Assembly: GCA_016283195.1 (NCBI GenBank)
Contig: JAEEML010000051.1
Location: forward strand, 1 to 26,381
Origin: Deltaproteobacteria bacterium
GTDB taxonomy: Bacteria > JAEEML01
Direction of reading: 5' to 3'
Length of the DNA stretch: 26,381 bases
The notes beneath the pieces were generated by a model. The model was not told the origin of the DNA, did no database searches, and was given only the letters and a program-made list of their open reading frames with translations. Below, in pieces: positions 7,986 to 16,382 of this stretch. The position numbers and the translations under genes were made by a program. Position 1 is the stretch's first letter. Every line of letters begins with the position of its first letter.

Positions 7986-9716
7986 ATGGCCAGAGCAAAA
8001 AAAGTAGCATTTAATGTCATGAATACTCTCGATTTTGCAGGTGAAATACTGAAAAAATCAAAATTTAAACCGGAAGAAAAGGAAAACTTTCCTAAAGGCG
8101 AATTTGCTGAAGCTATTGATAAACTCGCGAAATATTTTGGCACCAGCGGCTATGCAACCTGGATTTTAACCGGCATAATCTTCGAATATTTTGGTGGCAG
8201 CCAGGGCTTTAGGCCCAGTGATAATACCAGCATGGGCGATATAGCTGATTTTTTTAATATATCACCAATAAAACTAATGGGTTACAGAGAAGATATATTA
8301 AGTCTTATGGCCAAAGGCTATATAAAGAACGAGCGCACTTTTGGTAAGAGTATCGGCCGCTTTAACTCCTTTAGCGTTAATCCGGATCTCATAAATTGCC
8401 TTTTGCAAAATCAGCCGCTTTGTTTCCCTAAAGAGCCGGAGACCATGACCCTGGCCGAGGGCCTGGAAAAACTGGCTGATATGCTTGAAGACCATAATGA
8501 TTTCACCAAGCGGGAAGGAATCAGGGCTATGATGGAGATGGAAGAACTCTTCTTTAAAGGTAAGAAGCTTAAAGAGATTAGAAAACTTTTGCGGCCGCGC
8601 GGCTCCAGATTGCAGGAGAATCTCGATAGCCTGCTGTTTTATGCTATTTTTAATAACTCCCTGCAAGGCGATGAGACGCGTCTTTTGCACACTGTACAGC
8701 AAATTTACAATGGGGAATATCACCTTATTATGACCAAATTCTTAAAGGGTACACACCCGCTTTTGCAAAAAGAACTGGTTGAATTATGCGAGCGGGAAAC
8801 GGCGCAAAAGGCCACAGTGACGCTGACGCAAAAAGCTCTCGAAATTTTTCTGGGCGCAGAAGAAGCTAAAATGTACAGTCTTTTGAACAGCGAAGCCCAG
8901 GCCGAGCTCTTAAAGCCCGAAGAAATAAAAGTAAAAGAACTTTTTTATAATAAAGAAAATACAAAAGATATTGAGCGCTTGTATTCTTTTCTTAACGAAG
9001 AAAATCTGCGCAAAATAGGAAAGCGCCTGGAAGAACAAGGCTTTGCCAAGGGTATCGCCGTTTTACTCTACGGCCCGCCGGGAACGGGCAAAACCGAAAC
9101 TGTTTTACAACTGGCAAGAGCCACGGGGCGGGCGGTGCTTCATGTGGATATAAGCGACACCAAGTCCTGCTGGTTTGGTGAGAGCGAAAAAATCATCCGC
9201 AAAATTTTTACCGATTACCGGCGCCTTTGCGAAGTGCAAAATCGCCATAGCGAAGGCAAAGCGCCAATTTTGCTCTTTAACGAGGCCGATGCTGTTTTGT
9301 CAAAGCGCAAAGATATATCCTCCAGTAATGTGGCGCAAACCGAAAATGCCATCCAAAATGTCATCTTGGAGGAGATGGAAAAGCTAAAAGGCGTTATGAT
9401 TGCCACCACCAACATGATTGATAATTTAGATGCTGCTTTTGAGCGCCGTTTCCTTTTTAAAATCATGCTGGATAAGCCAAGCGTGGAAGCCAAAAGAAAA
9501 ATATGGGCCTCCCGCCTGCCGTGGCTAAATAGTGCAGAGGTGGATATTTTTGCTAAAAATTATAATTTCAGTGGCGGGCAGATAGATAATATTGTGCGCA
9601 AAATAACCATGGAAGAGATTTTGAGCGGCCAGCACCCCAGCCCGGAAGAACTGGCGGAATATTGCCGCCATGAGAAACTTGATACCCAAAGCGCGGCTAA
9701 ACCCATCGGTTTTTAA
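7986..9716 (+). CDS. AAA+ ATPase with long unknown N-terminal region
   Basis: A 576-residue protein. The ATG at 7986 is preceded by GGGAGG at six bases, favouring it over the in-frame GTG at 7962. The C-terminal third is a classical AAA+ module: Walker A GPPGTGKT at 363-370, a Walker B in the form LLFNEAD with Asn432 and Glu433 where Asp-Glu is usual, sensor IATTN, and an arginine-finger-like FERRF. The NEAD wording is common in a family of bacterial standalone AAA+ proteins. The N-terminal ~340 residues are helical, with a region around 50-130 that could be a winged-helix or adaptor domain; I do not recognise it. No membrane segment. It stands directly before the WYL regulator, and both have a copy of the repeated promoter, so they probably act in the same process. 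The substrate is unknown. Confidence 0.85.
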   Translation: MARAKKVAFNVMNTLDFAGEILKKSKFKPEEKENFPKGEFAEAIDKLAKYFGTSGYATWILTGIIFEYFGGSQGFRPSDNTSMGDIADFFNISPIKLMGYREDILSLMAKGYIKNERTFGKSIGRFNSFSVNPDLINCLLQNQPLCFPKEPETMTLAEGLEKLADMLEDHNDFTKREGIRAMMEMEELFFKGKKLKEIRKLLRPRGSRLQENLDSLLFYAIFNNSLQGDETRLLHTVQQIYNGEYHLIMTKFLKGTHPLLQKELVELCERETAQKATVTLTQKALEIFLGAEEAKMYSLLNSEAQAELLKPEEIKVKELFYNKENTKDIERLYSFLNEENLRKIGKRLEEQGFAKGIAVLLYGPPGTGKTETVLQLARATGRAVLHVDISDTKSCWFGESEKIIRKIFTDYRRLCEVQNRHSEGKAPILLFNEADAVLSKRKDISSSNVAQTENAIQNVILEEMEKLKGVMIATTNMIDNLDAAFERRFLFKIMLDKPSVEAKRKIWASRLPWLNSAEVDIFAKNYNFSGGQIDNIVRKITMEEILSGQHPSPEELAEYCRHEKLDTQSAAKPIGF

Positions 9717-9727
9717 GCGAAAAAAGA

Positions 9728-9760
9728 ATATCATTTTCTGATAGAGTGTGCCATTATCCT
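9728..9760 (+). promoter_or_regulatory. repeated promoter, variant copy j (before the WYL regulator gene)
   Basis: ATATC, 7 bases, GATAG, 10 bases, TATCCT. Left arm 4/5, right arm 5/5, same spacing as the other copies. It is only 16 bases from -10 box to start codon, so a transcript from this box would have a leader of about ten bases; the site may serve mainly as an operator. Confidence 0.5.
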
Positions 9761-9776
9761 CGTCGGGAGGTGTTTT

Positions 9777-10802
9777 ATGGATAATGAAAACGGGCGCAAG
9801 TCGCTGAACACCATGATGTTAAACCGCATTTTAATCATTCATCAACTAATAAAATCAGGTAGTTACCCGAGCCGCGAGCGCATCCGCGACAAAATTGAGG
9901 ATGTTTTAAGAGTAGAGCGCCCCAGCACAGCTACATTTTCGCGCGATATGAATACGCTGCGCGATATTTTTAAAGCCGATATTGCCTATAGCAAGGAATA
10001 TGGGGGCTATTATTACACCGACAAAAATTTTAACCTGCCACTCAATAATTTAAAAGGTGATGAGCTTTTTTACCTCACCTGCGCCAAAACACTACTGGAA
10101 AATTTTGCGGGCACGCCGCTCTATAAAGAAATCAGCGCCGCCATCGCTTTTGTGGTGGATTCTTCCGGCCATGTGGGCGGTGATTTATTAAGCCGCATTG
10201 CTGTGCCGCCTACTCCGCAGGCCAGTATTGATAATGCCGTGTGGCAGCTTTTAAAGGGCGCTCTCCTTAGTTGCCAAATTGTGGAATTTGCTTATGTCGG
10301 CCGCTGGCACGAAGAAAAAAAGCGCCGCCGCGTGCGCCCGTACCAAATTCTTCTCGATGAAGGCATGTATTACCTTTGGGGCTATGATGAACTGGCTACT
10401 CCGGCCGGTACCAGGCTCTTTTGTTTTCCGCGCATCGAAAACCTCACCATAACCGCTGATACTTTTGAGTTGCCTGATGATTTTGAATTTAAAAAGCATA
10501 CCGGCGGCGGCAAAATGGGAGTGTGGAGCGATACGCACACTCTTAATTACAGAGTGGAATTTTTCGGCGTTTCCAAGAATTTTGTCAAAGATTACGTTTG
10601 GGCCGAAGAGCAAGTAATAGAAGATGTCCCAGAGCATGATTCCGTGGTTATTACTTTTCGCTCGGCGCAGTGGCAACGCGTTTTGGGGTGGATTTTGTCC
10701 CAAGGGGCGGGAGCCAGGCCGCTGGAGCCGCAGTGGCTGGTAAAAGCCTGGAAAGATGAGATTAAAAAGATGGAGAGCCGGGCGGCCGGTGTAGAAGGGT
10801 AA
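9777..10802 (+). CDS. WYL-domain transcriptional regulator
   Basis: A 341-residue cytoplasmic protein. Residues about 10-80 hold a winged helix-turn-helix of the type usual in WYL regulators (SRERIRDKIEDVL ... TATFSRDMNTLRDIF). The WYL core lies at about 165-235, with RPYQILLDEGMYYLWGYD at 187-204 standing for the W-Y-L stretch, and a C-terminal WCX-like region follows. WYL proteins sense ligands, often nucleotides or nucleic acids, and several (BrxR, CapW) repress bacterial defence genes by binding inverted repeats over promoters. The start is fixed by GGGAGG six bases upstream. A variant of the repeated CTATC/GATAG site lies just before the gene, so autoregulation is likely and this protein is the best candidate for binding all copies. 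That link is inference. Confidence 0.88.
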   Translation: MDNENGRKSLNTMMLNRILIIHQLIKSGSYPSRERIRDKIEDVLRVERPSTATFSRDMNTLRDIFKADIAYSKEYGGYYYTDKNFNLPLNNLKGDELFYLTCAKTLLENFAGTPLYKEISAAIAFVVDSSGHVGGDLLSRIAVPPTPQASIDNAVWQLLKGALLSCQIVEFAYVGRWHEEKKRRRVRPYQILLDEGMYYLWGYDELATPAGTRLFCFPRIENLTITADTFELPDDFEFKKHTGGGKMGVWSDTHTLNYRVEFFGVSKNFVKDYVWAEEQVIEDVPEHDSVVITFRSAQWQRVLGWILSQGAGARPLEPQWLVKAWKDEIKKMESRAAGVEG

Positions 10803-10815
10803 GCATAAAAGTGCT

Positions 10816-10840
10816 TTGCGCTCACCGGCAGCGCAATTTT
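10816..10840 (+). terminator. possible terminator of the WYL gene
   Basis: Perfect seven-base arms TTGCGCT and AGCGCAA around a CACCGGC loop, followed by TTTT. It starts 14 bases after the stop codon. The T run is short, and the element abuts the next promoter, so it could instead be an operator. Confidence 0.45.
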
Positions 10841-10848
10841 GCTATAAT
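10840..10848 (+). promoter_or_regulatory. extended -10 promoter of the trypsin-like lipoprotein gene
   Basis: TGCTATAAT, a consensus extended -10 box, with no good -35 box at standard distance. A start near 10855 would give a leader of about 110 bases before the ATG at 10965. The CTATC/GATAG site is absent here. Confidence 0.55.
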
Positions 10849-10964
10849 AGTTTTCTCTTGCTACATATTTTAACCTTTTTTTATATGACAACAAATCCAT
10901 GAAGTGCTAAGATGCGCCAGCGTTATTGGTGAGACAATGACGACTCTATTATGGAGGAAAACTC

Positions 10965-12674
10965 ATGAAATTAAAAAGAAATTTGGTGCTGCTTCCTTCT
11001 GTGCTTCTTCTGGCTCTTACCGCTTGTTCCGATAACAAGAAAGAGGCTTCGGCCGGTAATGCGGCCACCCAGCCCGAGGCCGCCGTAAAAAAACCGCTCC
11101 CCGATAAATTATCTATTTTTTACGGCAATACCCGCCCGACTCTATTTTCTGTACCGCAGGCTTACCAATGGTCTATCGGTGCTCTGCTCGATAATGGCGA
11201 TAACTTTTGTACCGGTACTCTGATTGAAGATGATGTTGTGCTCACAGCCGCTCACTGCGCTTATGATGATAATAACAATATCAGCTCAATAAACGGTATT
11301 TCTTTTGGTATCGGGCCGGACATGAAAAATCCCGCTCACAAAATTGCGGTGAAAAAAATCATTCCCCACGAAGAGTATCTTAAAAACTGCGCTAAAGATC
11401 CGGATGGTATTTCCTCTAAAAATGATGTGGCTCTCTTTATTTTAAAAGAAAAAGCCAGCAAATATGTTCCCACTTTAAAGCCCATCCCCATGAATAAGGC
11501 CTCTTTGGCGAGTCTCAAAGGTGATAGTGTGCAAAATGTGGGCTATGGCACCACCGAAGGCACCGGCAGTTTTGATTATTACAATTATTACAACACCAAA
11601 CGCCTCTGGACAGTCGAAGAAGTTACCGCGGTCAGCTCTTTTGATTTCACCGTCGATGGCAAAGGTATCTCTTCCGTTTGCATGGGCGACTCCGGCGGCC
11701 CGGCTCTTTATGCTATAGATAACCAGATTTACATTGTCGGTACCGTCTCCTGGGGCCAAAGCACCTGTTTGGGCGAAGCGCACTATGCCCGCGTTAATGA
11801 TAATATTGCCTGGATTACCGAAAAGCTGGGCCACGAAGTGGAAGATTACCTCTTGCCGATTGACTCTCCCGAAGAGCCGGTGCCTGCCGATGAGTGCGAA
11901 GGTATTACGGCTGACGGTGTTTGTGATGGCACTATCCATAAATGGTGCTCTGAGGATGGCACTTTGCACGAACTTGATTGCAAAAGCCTCGATATGGTTT
12001 GCGGCAATATCGGCGAGTTCCGCACCTGCATTACCCCGGAGGTCAGCAGTTGCGGCAATATCGGCCGTAAAGCCATTTGCGATGGCAATATCCTTAAATG
12101 GTGCGGTGATGATGGCACCATTAAAGAAGTCGATTGCACTATTCTCGGGGAGATTTGTGCGAGCAATGAGTATGCCGCTTGTGTAAAAGAAGAAGATAGC
12201 TGTGGCAGCATTACTACTGCTGTTTGCGATGGTAATGTGGTTAAGTGGTGTGGCGCCATCGGCACCCTTATAGAGCATGATTGTGCGGAAGAAAATAAAA
12301 CCTGCGGTTTAACGAGCTTTGGCGAATATTGGTGCATTGATGCACCTGCTGATAATTGCGGCGATGTTACTTTTGTCGGTGGTTGCGATGGCCAAGTCGC
12401 CCGCTGGTGTCAAAATGGTATCGTTTACGAGCATGATTGTGCCTTGGAAAACAAAGCTTGCGGCTTTGTAAATGATGTCGATGGTTATTGGTGTGTGGAG
12501 ACTGATAATCAGCCAGATCCCAATGACCCCTGCGGCGGCATCTCTTATCTTGGCCGGTGCAACGGCAATGTCGCCGAGTGGTGCGAAGAGGGCACCATTA
12601 TTAAACGCGATTGCGCCCGTACTGGTTATGTTTGTGGCTATGTGAGCCCGGAACTGGGCTATTACTGCAAATGA
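10965..12674 (+). CDS. trypsin-like serine protease lipoprotein with five C-terminal Cys repeats
   Basis: A 569-residue protein with a type II signal peptide (lipobox LTAC, Cys21). A trypsin-fold (S1) domain follows with the full triad: His97 in LTAAHC, Asp154 in KNDVALF and Ser243 in GDSGGP. From about Cys311 to the end there are five repeats of roughly 46-55 residues, each of the form C-G-x-I...C-D-G-x-x-x-x-W-C...x-x-D-C...C-G...C; the six cysteines per unit suggest disulfide-bonded binding modules. Such repeats are familiar to me from lipoproteins of Myxococcota-like bacteria. It should act at the cell surface or in the periplasm on proteins. GGAGG lies seven bases before the ATG. The first repeat has CEG and the last CNG where the others have CGN or CDG variants, so the array has diverged. 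Confidence 0.9.
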   Translation: MKLKRNLVLLPSVLLLALTACSDNKKEASAGNAATQPEAAVKKPLPDKLSIFYGNTRPTLFSVPQAYQWSIGALLDNGDNFCTGTLIEDDVVLTAAHCAYDDNNNISSINGISFGIGPDMKNPAHKIAVKKIIPHEEYLKNCAKDPDGISSKNDVALFILKEKASKYVPTLKPIPMNKASLASLKGDSVQNVGYGTTEGTGSFDYYNYYNTKRLWTVEEVTAVSSFDFTVDGKGISSVCMGDSGGPALYAIDNQIYIVGTVSWGQSTCLGEAHYARVNDNIAWITEKLGHEVEDYLLPIDSPEEPVPADECEGITADGVCDGTIHKWCSEDGTLHELDCKSLDMVCGNIGEFRTCITPEVSSCGNIGRKAICDGNILKWCGDDGTIKEVDCTILGEICASNEYAACVKEEDSCGSITTAVCDGNVVKWCGAIGTLIEHDCAEENKTCGLTSFGEYWCIDAPADNCGDVTFVGGCDGQVARWCQNGIVYEHDCALENKACGFVNDVDGYWCVETDNQPDPNDPCGGISYLGRCNGNVAEWCEEGTIIKRDCARTGYVCGYVSPELGYYCK

Positions 12675-12799
12675 GTATCCCGCTCTGCCAGACTTTGCTC
12701 GACTCTTCTTATAATTTTGGGCAATTCATGCCGCTTCTTGATTAAAACCTGCTATGTATAGCCGAAGGTTGTGTTATACTCCGCCGCCGGAGGCTTTTT

Positions 12800-12913
12800 A
12801 TGAGCATTTACCTGAATCCATGTAGGCAGTATTTTAAAAAAATCGCCGACATGGCTATCTATGTGTTATATTGGAAAATGCCCAGCTGGGGCTGGAACGG
12901 GCGAAATTTTTAG
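12800..12913 (+). pseudogene. internally deleted MIF-family tautomerase remnant
   Basis: A 37-codon reading frame with a good ribosome site (GGAGG six bases before the ATG). Its last ~19 residues, AIYVLYWKMPSWGWNGRNF, closely match the C-terminus of the intact MIF-like protein at 22191-22532 (AVYVSYWETPNWGWNGHNF). The start region does not match that protein, so most of the gene has been lost. A TATACT box at 12775-12780 could still drive it. I call it a pseudogene, but a functional micro-protein cannot be excluded. Confidence 0.7.
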
Positions 12914-12956
12914 CGCAGGCTGACAATTTTTTCATCACACTATCGTAATCTGATAG
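12854..12956 (+). repeat. duplicated MIF 3' end plus promoter module, copy 1
   Basis: This stretch aligns with 22473-22580: the end of the MIF reading frame, a short AT-rich gap with an ATTTTTTCA tract, then the CTATC/GATAG promoter site. Similarity extends across coding and non-coding parts, so the block was duplicated as DNA. Confidence 0.65.
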
Positions 12957-12972
12957 CCAAGGGTCGTATAGG
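12940..12972 (+). promoter_or_regulatory. repeated promoter, copy b (before the short MVRAKKV frame and mcrB)
   Basis: CTATC, 7 bases (GTAATCT), GATAG, 10 bases, TATAGG. Full arms. A six-base T tract lies upstream. The next ATG with a ribosome site is at 13016, 43 bases past the -10 box; mcrB starts at 13128. Confidence 0.85.
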
Positions 12973-13015
12973 GAAGAAAAGCGGGGAGAATCCCTACTTG
13001 GAAAGGAAGAGAACT

Positions 13016-13066
13016 ATGGTTAGGGCAAAGAAGGTGCGATTTAGGTGGCGAGGCTTGCTAAGCTGA
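13016..13066 (+). pseudogene. 16-codon frame resembling the start of the AAA+ ATPase
   Basis: Reads MVRAKKVRFRWRGLLS and stops. The first nine residues resemble MARAKKVAF at the start of the AAA+ protein at 7986, and both lie downstream of a copy of the repeated promoter. GGAAGAG precedes the ATG. Probably the surviving 5' end of a lost paralogue, or a leader peptide for mcrB. The match is short. Confidence 0.4.
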
Positions 13067-13127
13067 GGTGGGTATGCTAGGGTGGAGCAGCTGATGTGAG
13101 CTGGGAAAGCAGTTGAGGAGGAAAATT

Positions 13128-14819
13128 ATGGGATATTGGCATATGCAATTACATCCGAATGACCTTTCGAATTATACTCGGGAAGATATTCTAGGACTAG
13201 TTAAAAATGAAGGCGTAATAGGCATTGGTGAAAGTTGGATTGGAGATCATGGTCAACCAAGTAATTTCAAAAATGTTTTAAAAGAGGGAGATATTGTTCT
13301 TATCAGACATAATGGTCCGCTGTGTTTAGTTCGAGTAATTGGTTCCTGTTTTGAAAATCCTAACCAAACTCAGGTAAAAGCATGGTTCTATTTTTGCAGA
13401 AGAGTAGTGATATTAGATGAAAATGGGAAAGAAATGGCGGATAAATTCCAAAAGGAAACGAAAAAATCGTGGAATAATAATATTTATTTACCAGATACTT
13501 TAGGACATGCAGACAAATGTGAGTTTATAAAATTTTGGTATCAGGAAATATTGAAAAAGGAGCAGATAGAAAAAATGCAGAAAGTGGTTGAGCTATTAAA
13601 ACTAAAAAAGAACATCATCCTCCAAGGTGCTCCCGGTACTGGTAAAACCTATACCACAGCAGAATTGGCTTTATCCATTTGCGATGGTATAGATAAAGTT
13701 CCCAATAGTCATAAAAAAGTTATGGAGTGCTATGAAAAATTGCAACAGCAAGGGCAAATTGGCTTTATTACTTTTCATCAGTCCATGGATTACGAGGATT
13801 TTGTGGAAGGAATAAAGCCAGTTTTGGAAAAAAATGTGAGTACAGATAAGAATGAAGTATCTTATAAGATTTCGCCCGGAATTTTTAAAAGTATATGTGG
13901 TAAAGCTGAAAAAGAATTATTATCATCATTTGATAATGCTTGGAATAAACTGCTAGGAGAGATTGAAAAATCAAGCGGTAATCCATATAAGTTAACAACT
14001 GTAAAACAAGAAACTGAGTTTGGCTTAGAAATAAATAAAAATGATGGATTAACTATATGTACTGGCAAAGATTTTACAGAAAAAAATGTTGGCAGTATAA
14101 CAAAAGATAACTTACGTCAGTTTTGGCAAAACAAATATGATGGCGATGGACGTTCCTCCTATTATGAAGGTGTTTTAGCAGAATTAACGAATAAGTATAA
14201 TCTGAAGAACTATGAACTAAAAAACTACGTCCTCATCATCGACGAAATCAACCGCGGCAATGTCTCCAAGATTTTTGGTGAGTTAATCACACTCTTGGAA
14301 GCAGATAAACGCAAGCTTGTCGGAGTTGACGATTCTCCAGAAAATCAGGAAAAACAACATACAATTGAATTAACACTCCCATATTCAAAAGAAAAATTCT
14401 CTGTTCCGTCTAATCTTTACATCATCGGCACCATGAACACCACCGACCGCAGTGTTGGCTCTATTGATTATGCTGTGCGCCGCAGATTTTCCTTTGTGAC
14501 TCTGGAAGCAAATAGATCAAAGATAGAAGACGAAAACGCAAAGAAACTATTTGATTCCGTTAAGCACTTCCTAAATAAATCCAAGTACGATATGGACATC
14601 GAAGATTTGATGGTTGGCCATAGCTACTTTATGGATGCTGCCAATTTGCAGATGAAATGGCAATATGAAATTCTGCCACTTCTGATGGAGTATCATAAAG
14701 ATGGAATTATTAAGGAATCTCCATTGAAGGTTTTCTCTGAGGAAGAAGCCAAAAAAGTAAAGTTGGATTATAATTTATTCATCGAAAAATGGTCTGAGAA
14801 GAAATCTGAAGAAGCTTAA
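13128..14819 (+). CDS. mcrB: McrB-type AAA+ GTPase subunit of a modification-dependent restriction system
   Basis: A 563-residue protein; the ATG at 13128 is six bases after AGGAGG, so the in-frame TTG at 13113 is not used. The N-terminal ~110 residues look like an EVE/PUA-type DNA-reading domain (GYWHMQLHP ... EGDIVLIRHNGPLCLVRVIG), as known in some McrB relatives that read modified bases. The AAA+ part has Walker A GAPGTGKT at 167-174, Walker B LIIDEINRG with Asp372 and Glu373, and the McrB hallmark MNTTDRS from Met436 followed by RRRFSF. McrB rings hydrolyse GTP and drive cleavage by McrC. Its base composition is clearly more AT-rich than the region 1 genes, which suggests separate acquisition. 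Confidence 0.92.
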   Translation: MGYWHMQLHPNDLSNYTREDILGLVKNEGVIGIGESWIGDHGQPSNFKNVLKEGDIVLIRHNGPLCLVRVIGSCFENPNQTQVKAWFYFCRRVVILDENGKEMADKFQKETKKSWNNNIYLPDTLGHADKCEFIKFWYQEILKKEQIEKMQKVVELLKLKKNIILQGAPGTGKTYTTAELALSICDGIDKVPNSHKKVMECYEKLQQQGQIGFITFHQSMDYEDFVEGIKPVLEKNVSTDKNEVSYKISPGIFKSICGKAEKELLSSFDNAWNKLLGEIEKSSGNPYKLTTVKQETEFGLEINKNDGLTICTGKDFTEKNVGSITKDNLRQFWQNKYDGDGRSSYYEGVLAELTNKYNLKNYELKNYVLIIDEINRGNVSKIFGELITLLEADKRKLVGVDDSPENQEKQHTIELTLPYSKEKFSVPSNLYIIGTMNTTDRSVGSIDYAVRRRFSFVTLEANRSKIEDENAKKLFDSVKHFLNKSKYDMDIEDLMVGHSYFMDAANLQMKWQYEILPLLMEYHKDGIIKESPLKVFSEEEAKKVKLDYNLFIEKWSEKKSEEA

Positions 14820-14824
14820 AAGTA

Positions 14825-16195
14825 ATGGAACTACAGCTATTTAACTTCGAGGAACATCAGCGCCTTGAAGGTGCCGTTCAAATCGAGGCGTTCAAAAGTC
14901 TTTTGGATGCCGGTCATGTTTTGTGTCCTGCCGTTTCGAATTATAAATCTATTAAGGACGTAGAACATCTCGGTGTTTTCAATGATGGAGGTATTCCCAA
15001 AGCCCATTACTATATTGGAGCCTCTTGGTTCATAAAAGACAAGTGTGCCTTTGTCGTAAAGCCCAAAGTGGATGTTGATTACATCAAGCTGTTCATGACG
15101 GCATTGGAGTTGAATTCCGAAAATGAGGCTGCATATTTCTCCAATTACTACTACATTGATTTTGAAAAGCCCGCGATAAAGACGAACGCCTTGAATAATG
15201 TAATCACGCCGCTGCTTATTTTGCATTACTTATCTCTGCTTAAGCATCTTGTTTCAAGGGGACTCAAGAAGGGCTATGTTGTTCGGGAAGAAAACTTGCA
15301 GTCCAAAATCCGTGGGCGAATCCTGTTGCAAAGGCATTTGACGAAAAATGTTTTCGCCAAAAGGGAGGATCGTGTTTTTTGCCGATTCCAGGAATTCACG
15401 GAGGATATTCCGGAGAACAGGATCCTCAAAAAGGCATTGTCTTTCTCTGTTCGTTTCATAAATCAGTATGAAAGCTTCAAAAGTCATCTGCAAGAATTGA
15501 CTCCGCAGTTGGCGATGATTGGTTCCGCTTTCGAGAATGTTTCCGAAGATGTGACGATTGCCCAAGTCGCTAAGGTCAACGCCGGCAAGATATTCCGCCA
15601 TTACGAAGCCGCCATCAAGGTTGCCAAACTGATTCTGCGCCATTTTGATTATTCCATTGACAATGCTTCGGAAACTGCACAGGGTGTGCGACCCTTCTGC
15701 ATCGACATGCCCCGCCTCTATGAGATGTATGTGCTGAGTTTGCTACGCAAGGCATACCCCGGGCAGATTAGTTTTCAAGTAAAGGGAACGCACAAAACGC
15801 AGGTCGATTACATCAATGTTAATGAACAGATTATTCTTGATGCGAAGTATAAACCGCGCTATCAAAAAGGTGATATAGGCATAACTGAAGATGTAAGAGA
15901 AATTAGCGGTTATGCAAGGGATAAAAAAATCCATAAGGCTTTAAAATGGAATGCGAACATCACTGACAAGAATGGCAAATTATTGCCAGATTGCGTGATT
16001 GTTTACCCTGTTGTACAAGTAGAAGAAAACGACAATGGGGAATTGCCGGATGTTGTTCCAGAAAATAACTGTTCCTGCAAATATGAATTTGACGAAAATA
16101 AGTCTATTGTTAGCCAGTGCGATGAAATAAAGGCTTTCGAAGGCTTTTACAAAATCGCTGTTCCGCTACCCACAACGGATTCGGCGGCAAATTAA
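14825..16195 (+). CDS. mcrC: McrC nuclease subunit
   Basis: A 456-residue protein that starts five bases after the mcrB stop, so the two form an operon. The N-terminal part matches McrC N-terminal domains that contact McrB. The C-terminal part has a PD-(D/E)XK nuclease centre: Asp328 in TQVDYI and DAKYK at 339-343. With McrB it should cut DNA carrying modified cytosines or other foreign modifications. The central part of the gene has a codon use different from mcrB (more GC-rich), a mild mosaic sign. Only a weak ribosome site is visible, consistent with coupled translation. Confidence 0.92.
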   Translation: MELQLFNFEEHQRLEGAVQIEAFKSLLDAGHVLCPAVSNYKSIKDVEHLGVFNDGGIPKAHYYIGASWFIKDKCAFVVKPKVDVDYIKLFMTALELNSENEAAYFSNYYYIDFEKPAIKTNALNNVITPLLILHYLSLLKHLVSRGLKKGYVVREENLQSKIRGRILLQRHLTKNVFAKREDRVFCRFQEFTEDIPENRILKKALSFSVRFINQYESFKSHLQELTPQLAMIGSAFENVSEDVTIAQVAKVNAGKIFRHYEAAIKVAKLILRHFDYSIDNASETAQGVRPFCIDMPRLYEMYVLSLLRKAYPGQISFQVKGTHKTQVDYINVNEQIILDAKYKPRYQKGDIGITEDVREISGYARDKKIHKALKWNANITDKNGKLLPDCVIVYPVVQVEENDNGELPDVVPENNCSCKYEFDENKSIVSQCDEIKAFEGFYKIAVPLPTTDSAAN

Positions 16196-16250
16196 TAATT
16201 ACTTTATGAGCCGTACCCGCTAAAGCGCCGCATTTGCCCAAACTTTTCCC

Positions 16251-16279
16251 TCGCCAGACTTTCGTCCATCGGTTATAAT
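16251..16279 (+). promoter_or_regulatory. possible promoter of the DUF1016 nuclease gene
   Basis: TCGCCA (16251-16256), 17 bases, TATAAT (16274-16279). The -10 box is consensus, the -35 box is weak. About 100 bases before the coding start. No CTATC/GATAG site. Confidence 0.45.
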
Positions 16280-16382
16280 GTGCAACCGGCTTTATCGGAA
16301 AAGCGCTGTTGTTACCGAAAGCCACAAACCGGGAAATGAGATTTAGAGGCAATTAGTCGATTTTAGCTTGGGAAAATGGGTT

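Noticed and set aside
11475-12278. Minus-strand open frame opposite the protease gene
   Set aside because: It is a shadow of the cysteine-repeat coding sequence, with no start signals and no family features.
16110-16352. Minus-strand frame of 80 codons over the mcrC end
   Set aside because: No ribosome site, no recognisable features, overlaps mcrC coding sequence and a plausible promoter.
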